From positions 1 to 38,719 of IMG/VR virus record IMGVR_UViG_3300032284_002779: a stretch of 38,719 bases of DNA; one strand, given 5' to 3'. A model generated the notes under the pieces. It saw only the letters and a program-made list of their open reading frames with translations, searched no databases and was not told the DNA's origin. A program made the translations under genes and the position numbers. This document shows, one piece after another, positions 25,421 to 30,488 of the stretch (position 1 is its first letter; each line of letters starts with the position of its first letter). This DNA comes from a virus.

Positions 25421-25636
25421 TCAGGGATGAACGGCCGCGTTGGTGCTAACCGGTTGCGCCAGGGCGCGCAGGATCTCCTGCATGCGGGCCGGCGGGACCA
25501 GGTAGGCTCCCGGCTGATTCGTGACCGTCGCCCCCTGCGGGGCCCACGTGATCAGCCGGTCCCCCGACAACACCAACGTCGGCGTGGATCGGCAGCCGCT
25601 CAGCGACAGCCCCGTCGACAAGGCGATTAAGCTCAT
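25421..25636 (-). CDS. Small lipoprotein, Rz1-like outer-membrane spanin candidate
   Basis: 71 residues from ATG 25636. MSLIALSTGLSLSGC is a lipoprotein signal with a good lipobox (LSGC). The remaining 56 residues (RSTPTLVLSGDRLITWAPQGATV..., with PP and several Pro) resemble Rz1-type spanins. It overlaps the membrane protein at 25446-25793 in another frame for nearly its whole length, as Rz and Rz1 often do. Rz1 proteins reach from the outer membrane to the inner-membrane partner and fuse the membranes at lysis. A longer start at 25711 is possible but would add a charged leader before the signal. Confidence 0.55.
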   Translation of the reverse strand: MSLIALSTGLSLSGCRSTPTLVLSGDRLITWAPQGATVTNQPGAYLVPPARMQEILRALAQPVSTNAAVHP

Positions 25637-25793
25637 CCACGCCCGCGGCCCCCTGCGCGACGATGGCATCGGCGCGCCGGTTTGCGGTGAGTTTCTCCTC
25701 GATGGGATCATTGGCTTTGGCGGATTTGGCCTTTAGGACCGTCGAGATCAGGCCCACAAGCCCGACCAGCAACATGACAATCCCGGCCGTCAT
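25446..25793 (-). CDS. Small inner-membrane protein, Rz-like spanin candidate
   Basis: 115 residues, overlapping the upstream stop by ATGA. An N-terminal membrane helix (MTAGIVMLLVGLVGLISTVL) is followed by a short helical region (KSAKANDPIEEKLTANRRADAIVAQ, DELNRLVDGAVAE). The last 50 residues are Gly/Pro/Ala-rich and lie over the lipoprotein gene in another frame, so their sequence may be shaped by it. The layout membrane anchor plus periplasmic helix plus overlapping lipoprotein suggests an Rz/Rz1 pair. It is short for Rz, so confidence is limited. Confidence 0.5.
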   Translation of the reverse strand: MTAGIVMLLVGLVGLISTVLKAKSAKANDPIEEKLTANRRADAIVAQGAAGVDELNRLVDGAVAERLPIHADVGVVGGPADHVGPAGGDGHESAGSLPGPAGPHAGDPARPGATG

Positions 25794-26188
25794 TTCGCGG
25801 GGGCGGGAGCCGACACCAGGTGCAACTTCACCGAGAACAGGAAGTCCAGCGCCCAGGCAATCGATTTCCAGAGCGGCCCGGCTTCAGCCGCGGCGAGCGC
25901 CGCGCCCGTCGGGTCGGGATGGATCTGATTCTCGATGACCGTGAAGACCGGCTTGGCAAACGTCCGGGCAAACCCGATCACCGTCAGGATCGTGAGGATC
26001 ACCGGATACTTCGCCGCCTCCTGTTGGACAAACGGCGCGGCGACCGACGCCGCCGTATCGGCGGCCGGGTCCACCGGCTGCACGACCGGGGCGGGCGGGG
26101 CCGCGGGCGCCTGGGCGAGCGCGGCTGGAGTGAGGACGAGGGCGAGGGCCGCAACCGCGGCCACCGCAAACAAGTGAATGCGTTTCAT
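25790..26188 (-). CDS. Secreted/membrane protein at the head of the late arm, holin candidate
   Basis: 132 residues from ATG 26188, chosen because MKRIHLFAVAAVAALALVLTPAALA is a clear Sec signal with an ALA cleavage site. Upstream in-frame ATGs would bury it. The mature part has a Pro/Ala region, then a hydrophobic stretch (PVILTILTVIGFARTF, about 70-85) and a C-terminal hydrophobic patch (SIAWALDFLFSV). It precedes the spanin-like pair, where Mu-like phages carry holin or lysis genes. A signal-anchor holin is possible, but no family was recognised. No Shine-Dalgarno sequence precedes it. Confidence 0.55.
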   Translation of the reverse strand: MKRIHLFAVAAVAALALVLTPAALAQAPAAPPAPVVQPVDPAADTAASVAAPFVQQEAAKYPVILTILTVIGFARTFAKPVFTVIENQIHPDPTGAALAAAEAGPLWKSIAWALDFLFSVKLHLVSAPAPAK

Positions 26189-26205
26189 GGCAGTTGAATG
26201 AGCGG

Positions 26206-26227
26206 AAAAAGGCCCCTGTACCGGGCC
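26206..26227 (-). terminator. Intrinsic terminator upstream of the late arm
   Basis: On the minus strand GGCCC-GGTACAG-GGGCC is followed by TTTTT. It lies between the regulator gene (ending 26412) and the first late gene (start 26188), only about 18 bases from that start. So it either ends lysogeny-block transcripts or acts as an attenuator for late transcripts that begin upstream. There is hardly room for a separate promoter between it and 26188. Confidence 0.6.
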
Positions 26228-26411
26228 GCGCATGGACGCACGCCGCCACAGCGTGGATGGAGTGGGACCGGTAAGGGGCGAAAGGGAAGTGACCCGAACC
26301 GGGGCCGCGGGTGGCGTCGCGTGCAACATGCTGCCGCCATGTCAGCACAACCCTTGCGCCGCGTATTCCCCGCCACGGGATTAGGGTGGAAGCGGCGTCT
26401 CGCCGCTTTGC

Positions 26412-26804
26412 CTACAAGACCCGCCGCCCGCGCAACCAGGCATCCACCCGGCCGCGCTGGAACGTCAACGCCGAGTGCGGGCCGCTTTCCTTCGGCCGCT
26501 CCACCGCCAACGCCCCAAAACACCCCTCCTCAAACAGCTGGTGGACCAACGTGCTGCTGCACGACAACACCCGCTGCAACTGCGTCGATTTAATCGTGTC
26601 CTGCTGCGGCAAGATCCGCCGCATCACCTCACCCTCGCCGATCGGCTCCGGTTTGCGCCCCTCCAAAAACTCGAGAAGGGACTCCCGCCACACCCGGATC
26701 TCGCGCCGGTCGGCATGCGAAGACCCGATATGCCAGGCAAAGGGAAGTGCCCCCGATTCAATCGCCGCGAGAATCTCATCCTCACTGCGGTCCATGAGGA
26801 TCAT
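26412..26804 (-). CDS. Small DNA-binding protein, candidate late-gene regulator
   Basis: 130 residues from ATG 26804 (MILMDRSEDEILAAIESG); ATG 26795 is an alternative. A longer frame from a TTG at 26915 is unlikely because that TTG is part of a -35-like TTGACA. Two regions look like small helix-turn-helix units: residues 5-45 (EDEILAAIESGALPFAWHIGS) and 65-128 (IKSTQLQRVLSCSSTLVHQLFEEGCF...FQRGRVDAWLRGR), the second resembling an excisionase-type winged helix. It is upstream of the late arm on the same strand, the place of Mor/C in Mu, but shows no clear Mor/C match. Role inferred. Confidence 0.6.
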   Translation of the reverse strand: MILMDRSEDEILAAIESGALPFAWHIGSSHADRREIRVWRESLLEFLEGRKPEPIGEGEVMRRILPQQDTIKSTQLQRVLSCSSTLVHQLFEEGCFGALAVERPKESGPHSALTFQRGRVDAWLRGRRVL

Positions 26805-26887
26805 GCAGCATTCCAAGGGGAGCAACGGCCGAGCGGCCGGGAGAGTAAGCCCCGGCAGGCTGGGTTGAAACGCTCGGCCGTGCATTC

Positions 26888-26915
26888 GCGGGGTGCAGCA
26901 TACCCCGCCTGTCAA
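26888..26915 (-). promoter_or_regulatory. Promoter/operator candidate for the regulator gene
   Basis: On the minus strand a perfect -35 hexamer TTGACA (26915-26910) runs into the palindrome GCGGGG-N9-CCCCGC (26908-26888). The start codon of the candidate regulator is about 85 bases further. No good -10 is seen at 17 bases, as in activator-dependent promoters. Alternatively the palindrome is an operator or an RNA hairpin. Confidence 0.35.
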
Positions 26916-26931
26916 AACCCTTTTTATCGAT

Positions 26932-26970
26932 CCGGCCGTGCCGGCTGGGAACGCGGGCGTCCCGCCCGCC
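26932..26970. repeat. REP-like repeat, copy 1 (39 bp)
   Basis: A 39-base sequence identical to 32271-32309; its inner 25 bases recur at 34440-34464. It contains the palindrome GCGGGCG-TCC-CGCCCGC (7-bp stem). This copy is intergenic, between the regulator candidate and the immunity protein. Confidence 0.85.
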
Positions 26971-26978
26971 TCAGCGCC

Positions 26979-27500
26979 TCAGCGCGCCGGCCGTGCCGCC
27001 GCCTCCGGATCATCCCGCGACACCCAGCTGGCCCAGATCATCGCCACCACCCAGCCGATCAACGTCCAGCCAAACGCCAGGTTCACCAGAAAAACCCCGC
27101 CCCGGTTTCGATGCCTCCGGGTATTCGCGACCAACGTCGGCAGGAAATACAACGCGGATCCGCACACCATCAGCCCGACGACGACCAGCCCGCTCGTCGT
27201 CGCCTCGGCGGCCTCGGCTCCCGACAAATCGATCTGACCCGTGTGAACCAACCAGCCGAACGCGCCGGCCACCGCCAGCAACATCACCACCAGCAGCCAG
27301 GTCAAAACCCGCGGACCCCGATCCTGCATCAGCACCTCGCGCACCGCAGGATCCCGAAACGGATTGGAAACAGGCGCCGCCGCCGGCCGGCCTGGGATGT
27401 CAATCACAGGACCCGACCGCATCGGGCGCCCGCACCCGATGCAACTCGGGGCCGCATCGCTGATCTCTCTCCCGCAATCCTGGCAACGTATCAGGCCCAT
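26979..27500 (-). CDS. Zinc-ribbon superinfection-immunity-type membrane protein
   Basis: 173 residues. N-terminus has a zinc ribbon: CQDC (6-9) and CIGC (20-23). Then three or so hydrophobic segments: VLTWLLVVMLLAVAGAFGWLV, SGLVVVGLMVCGSALYFLPTLVA, and FLVNLAFGWTLIGWVVAMIWA. The last two with the linking NTRRHRNRGG match the superinfection immunity family (T4 Imm type: LYFLPT, then NLxLGWTLIGWVxAxIWA). T4 Imm blocks DNA entry of incoming related phage. It follows the repressor on the same strand, so it is probably expressed in the lysogen. The family is also found outside phages, so exclusion is likely but not proven. Confidence 0.82.
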   Translation of the reverse strand: MGLIRCQDCGREISDAAPSCIGCGRPMRSGPVIDIPGRPAAAPVSNPFRDPAVREVLMQDRGPRVLTWLLVVMLLAVAGAFGWLVHTGQIDLSGAEAAEATTSGLVVVGLMVCGSALYFLPTLVANTRRHRNRGGVFLVNLAFGWTLIGWVVAMIWASWVSRDDPEAAARPAR

Positions 27501-27581
27501 GGCGTCATCCTTTTCGCCTGTGAATAACTTCCCAATGGGTAGGACAGCCCATGTCCGCGCAGATTTTCATTCTCGGAGGCA

Positions 27582-28208
27582 CTATGCGACCGCTCGTGAC
27601 GATTTCGATCCGCCTGTCGCCGCAGCTGGAGCCGCTGTACGGGCAGGCGACACCTGAGGAATGCCGCCGCGCTGCGCGCCTGTTTTACCGGTTTGGGCGC
27701 CAACTGACGGTGAAAGCTCGGCTTGCCGAACGGACTCGACCACCTGCGCCACCTTCGCCACGTCCAGATCCGTCGGCTCTCTCGATGCCAGGCGCGGGGC
27801 GGCCACGGGCTGGACGGGCGCCGGCAACGCCAGCTTCTGCGCCAGAAACTGCAAGGCGGCCCGCTCCAAATAATCCACCGCCTCTGCTCTCAAATGGGTC
27901 GGGATCATAACCAGCCGCTCCACCAACCCCCGCGCAAACGGCGGCACGATTGGATCGGGGGATTCGTGGAGTTCGGCGGCTTGTTGATGGGCGGCTTCCG
28001 CCTCGTGCGAACCGCCCAGCAGCCAAGCCACAGAAACCCGGAGTTTCTCGGATAACTTTTCAAGGGTGCGGCCCGTCGGCGGGTTCACGCCGCGCTCCCA
28101 GGCGGACACCGAGGAAATGGCAACACCGGCCAACTCCGCAAGCCCGCCCTGGGTCAGCCCGAGAGCGTTGCGTCGGGCAAAAAGCCGCGTTGAAAAATTT
28201 CCCTCCAT
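27582..28208 (-). CDS. XRE-family lysogeny repressor
   Basis: 208 residues from ATG 28208 (MEGNFSTRLFARRNALGLTQGGLAELAG). The HTH_3 fold spans about 6-62: LTQGGLAELAGVAISSVSAWERGVNPPTGRTLEKLSEKL, with the recognition helix near ISSVSAWERG. No peptidase S24 domain follows. The C-terminal half is helical (PPFARGLVERLVMIPTHLRAEAVDYLERAALQFL), perhaps for oligomerisation, then a low-complexity Ala/Pro tail. An upstream extension to 28373 would overlap the divergent gene and lacks support. It faces the Cro/Ner-like gene across 64 bases, as in Mu c/ner or lambda cI/cro. It should repress the early arm and perhaps itself. Confidence 0.82.
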   Translation of the reverse strand: MEGNFSTRLFARRNALGLTQGGLAELAGVAISSVSAWERGVNPPTGRTLEKLSEKLRVSVAWLLGGSHEAEAAHQQAAELHESPDPIVPPFARGLVERLVMIPTHLRAEAVDYLERAALQFLAQKLALPAPVQPVAAPRLASREPTDLDVAKVAQVVESVRQAELSPSVGAQTGKTGAQRGGIPQVSPARTAAPAAATGGSKSSRAVA

Positions 28209-28272
28209 CGACAGATTTTCGGTTGACGACTCACAGAGAACCGTGCAACTTCTCCACAGATTTACACGCCAC
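28209..28272. promoter_or_regulatory. Divergent operator/promoter region of the lysis-lysogeny switch
   Basis: 64 bases between the repressor and the Cro/Ner-like start codons. The pentamer ACAGA occurs three times in one orientation at 28211, 28233 and 28256, spaced 22 and 23 bases (about two helical turns), in contexts CGACAGATTT, TCACAGAGAA and CCACAGATTT. An inverted pair CGGTT...AACCG spans 28220-28243. A plus-strand -35-like TTGACG lies at 28223-28228 with only a weak -10 (CAACTT, 28246-28251). These are candidate repressor/Ner sites. Confidence 0.5.
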
Positions 28273-28461
28273 ATGCCGAAAAACGCAAGCCAAGAATATC
28301 GCGCGCTTCGGAGCCGTCTCATCCATCGGGGTACGAACCTGCACCGGTTCGCCTCCGAGCGGGGATACAGCATCTCCAGTGTTTATGCGGCTGCGGCGGG
28401 TAAACGGAACGGGATCAAGGCTTCCCAAATCCGTCGCGAACTCCAGTCGCTCGCAGCATGA
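28273..28461 (+). CDS. Cro/Ner-like small DNA-binding protein
   Basis: 62 residues from ATG 28273 (MPKNASQEYRALRSRLIHRG). It reads as a short helix-turn-helix: LHRFASERGYSISSVYAAAAGKRNGIKASQIRRELQSL, with the recognition region near SISSVYAAAAGKRNG, as in Ner and Cro-type proteins that replace the first helix of the bound dimer. It is the first gene of the early arm and diverges from the repressor. Its stop overlaps the next start (ATGA). The frame is open upstream to 28066, but that part lies over the repressor gene. Confidence 0.75.
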   Translation: MPKNASQEYRALRSRLIHRGTNLHRFASERGYSISSVYAAAAGKRNGIKASQIRRELQSLAA

Positions 28462-28697
28462 AAAATTACCCTACCATCCTCGAAATCGTCCTCGCGCAGG
28501 CGCCGAATTTGCCGGTGTCCAAGCGCATTTTTTTGTACCGGGAACTAACAGAACTCTGTGGGCTCCCGGACAAAGCCGCAGAGTTTCGGCAGCTCGCCAC
28601 CGACCTGGAGGCCGCCGAATCGAAGCACCAAGATCTAGCTCTCGGCTGGTACGTCCCGACCCCCGGCCCGGCCGAAAACGGAAAGGCCGCCAAGTGA
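28458..28697 (+). CDS. Small early protein, unknown
   Basis: 79 residues, coupled by ATGA to the Ner-like gene and by GTGA to the next. Helical, with a charged middle (SKRIFLYRELTELCGLPDKAAEFRQLATDLEAAESKH) and a Pro/Gly end. One Cys. No family recognised. Position in the early operon next to the switch suggests a role in early regulation or host takeover, which is inference. Confidence 0.65.
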   Translation: MKNYPTILEIVLAQAPNLPVSKRIFLYRELTELCGLPDKAAEFRQLATDLEAAESKHQDLALGWYVPTPGPAENGKAAK

Positions 28698-28963
28698 AGA
28701 CGTCGAACCGGGTGGTTCATTTCGCGCCGCTCATCACGTCGATCGCCTCATGGTCCATTCCCATGGGATTTGGATTGCGATCCGACGCCTTTGGTCGGGG
28801 CTTTGAGAACGGCGCCCAAACCGCCGCCCTCGAGCAGCTGCGCTACCTCGTCCGTGCGTTCCCGATGCAAAGGGACCGGCGCGCGATCGGCCAACTCTTC
28901 CGCGAAGCCCGCAACGAGATCCGCGCCCGACGCGCCGCCGCTCGCGCCCAGGAGGCCGCATGA
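28694..28963 (+). CDS. Small early protein, unknown
   Basis: 89 residues from GTG 28694, which overlaps the upstream stop (GTGA). A much longer upstream extension of the same frame lies over the repressor and is not credible. Residues 1-32 contain a mixed hydrophobic part (VVHFAPLITSIASWSIPMGFGL). The C-terminal half is a basic amphipathic helix (FPMQRDRRAIGQLFREARNEIRARRAAARAQ), suggesting nucleic-acid contact. No family recognised. It overlaps the next gene by ATGA. Confidence 0.6.
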   Translation: MKTSNRVVHFAPLITSIASWSIPMGFGLRSDAFGRGFENGAQTAALEQLRYLVRAFPMQRDRRAIGQLFREARNEIRARRAAARAQEAA

Positions 28964-29403
28964 AGCCCAAATCCGTCGCCCTCCTCACCAACGCCGAGAT
29001 CCTGGCCGAAGCCCCGGCCCTGATCGCCAAGCTGCGCCGCCTCGGCCTGGTTTCCTTCGGCCGCCGCGACCGCACCGACATCGAACCCCGCGCGTCGAAA
29101 CACGGCGAGCCCGTGCCCGCGGAGTTGGTCGACCTCGCCGTCAAGGTCGCCTCCGACGTCTTCGGCATCGCCCAAGCCTCAATCTACGGATCCGACCGCG
29201 CCGCCCGCGCCGTCGACGCCCGCAGCGCCGCGTTCCTCCTGCTGACCCGTCGCGGCTATTCCAGTCACGCGATCGGGGCCGCGTTCCACCGCAGCCATAA
29301 CAACGTCTGCGTCTGCGTCACCAACATGGAAAACCGCCTCGTTGAGACCGCCCTGAAAGCCGACTGGGCGCTCTGCGAGCAGAAATGGAGCGCCGAGACA
29401 TGA
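28960..29403 (+). CDS. DnaA domain IV-like DNA-binding protein
   Basis: 147 residues. Residues about 53-130 resemble the DNA-binding domain IV of DnaA: VASDVFGIAQASIYGSDRA, then DARSAAFLLLTRRGYSSHAIGAAF, then HRSHNNVCVCVTNMENRL, which parallels the DnaA order of first helices, basic loop, IG-x-x-F turn and the D-H-T-T-V signature (here SHNNV). The ATPase domains are absent. It could bind DnaA boxes in phage or host DNA, either to start replication or to compete with the host DnaA. Mu-type phages replicate by transposition, so its presence is notable. Coupled by ATGA on both sides. Confidence 0.72.
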   Translation: MKPKSVALLTNAEILAEAPALIAKLRRLGLVSFGRRDRTDIEPRASKHGEPVPAELVDLAVKVASDVFGIAQASIYGSDRAARAVDARSAAFLLLTRRGYSSHAIGAAFHRSHNNVCVCVTNMENRLVETALKADWALCEQKWSAET

Positions 29404-29588
29404 TCACCGCCGCCGCTGTCATCCTAGCCGCCACGTTCGCCGCCCTGTGGCTCCGCGAACGCGCCATCTGCGCGTGCTACCGGCAGTCCGCCGCGCTCTA
29501 TCGCGTCTCCTACGACGACCTCCGCGACACCGTCGCCCGCCGTCAAAAGGCCCTCGCCGAACTCGCCAACCAACCGAAGCAACTCTGA
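29400..29588 (+). CDS. Small membrane protein, unknown
   Basis: 62 residues from ATG 29400 (overlapping the upstream stop as ATGA). An N-terminal membrane helix (MITAAAVILAATFAALWL) is followed by a Cys-x-Cys pair and a short charged helix (YDDLRDTVARRQKALAELANQ). No family recognised. The C-terminal helix would lie in the periplasm or cytoplasm depending on orientation, which cannot be decided. Confidence 0.6.
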   Translation: MITAAAVILAATFAALWLRERAICACYRQSAALYRVSYDDLRDTVARRQKALAELANQPKQL

Positions 29589-29590
29589 CC

Positions 29591-30469
29591 ATGATCGAAA
29601 CTCGTGACCCGCGGCAGCTCAGGCCGCACAAGCTCAACAAGGACCTGCCCAGGCTCGGACCCGGCATGCCGGCGTTCGGCGCCCTGATCGACGACATCGC
29701 CGTCAACGGCGTCAAAGAGCCGCTGACCATCACCCCAGCCGGCGAAGTCCTGGACGGCGAAACCCGCCGCCAGGCCGCGATCGCCGCCCAACGCTGGGAC
29801 GTGCCCGTGGTCGTGGCCGACAGCGACGACGTTGTCGCCACCGTTTACCGGCGCCTCGCCCTGCAAAAGCGCCTGACCAAGGGACAGTCGGCCTACGTGC
29901 TGTTCCCCATGGCCAAGCCCCTGCTCGAAGAGGCGAAACAGCGCCGAATCGCCCAGCTCAACAAGGGGGCCGATCCCCGAAACCCGATTGAATCGGTTTT
30001 CGGGAAACAGGCCACTTTTGAGGACTTTTGCCGCGCTCACGGGTTTTCGCCCGACCTCGCCACCCAGGCCAAAACACTGCACCTGATTTTCAGTGGCGAT
30101 TTGAAGTCCCTTAAGGAACGCAACCTTGAAGGCGCCGACCCGGCCGCCCTGCGCGGCGAGTGGGAACCCAAGATTCTCGACATTGAGAATCCGGTCGGAT
30201 TGGGCGCCGCCTTGGCCGGCATGGCTGGCCAACGGGCGACCAAAGACCGCGAAAAAGCCCCGCCCGTCGGCCAGTTGGAACTGTTTACCGAGACGATCAC
30301 CGAACTCGGGACGGTCTTCGAACCCAAGCGTTGGACCAAAACCCGCCCCGACGACAAAGCCGAGATCATCAGCGCCTGGCGTCGCGCCGCCGCCCAATGG
30401 CCCGCAGATCTGCGGAACCAACTCGCCAAGGCCCTGACCGAAGATCTCGCCGCGGCGCAAGCCGCATAG
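29591..30469 (+). CDS. ParB/Srx-like N-terminal domain protein
   Basis: 292 residues from ATG 29591, two bases after the preceding stop. Residues 3-90 match the ParB N-terminal fold: DPRQLRPHKLN, then ALIDDIAVNGVKEPLTITPAGEVLDGETRRQAA, the G-E-x-R-x-x-A block that binds CTP or acts as nuclease in ParB-like proteins. The next 200 residues (LALQKRLTKGQSAYVLFPMAKPLLEEAKQRR..., FEDFCRAHGFSPDLATQ) are helical with a possible HTH. No partner ParA. It sits just before the transposase. Roles such as DNA recruitment or target choice are inference. Confidence 0.75.
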   Translation: MIETRDPRQLRPHKLNKDLPRLGPGMPAFGALIDDIAVNGVKEPLTITPAGEVLDGETRRQAAIAAQRWDVPVVVADSDDVVATVYRRLALQKRLTKGQSAYVLFPMAKPLLEEAKQRRIAQLNKGADPRNPIESVFGKQATFEDFCRAHGFSPDLATQAKTLHLIFSGDLKSLKERNLEGADPAALRGEWEPKILDIENPVGLGAALAGMAGQRATKDREKAPPVGQLELFTETITELGTVFEPKRWTKTRPDDKAEIISAWRRAAAQWPADLRNQLAKALTEDLAAAQAA

Positions 30470-30488
30470 GGACGTCGACCTTCGACCT

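Noticed and set aside
26805-26915. TTG start at 26915 for the regulator candidate
   Set aside because: The TTG is the first part of a -35-like TTGACA and the added residues (Cys/Pro/Leu mix) do not resemble protein sequence.
27950-28693. Plus-strand extension upstream of the gene at 28694
   Set aside because: It crosses the repressor and the Ner-like gene; GTG 28694 is coupled to the previous stop.
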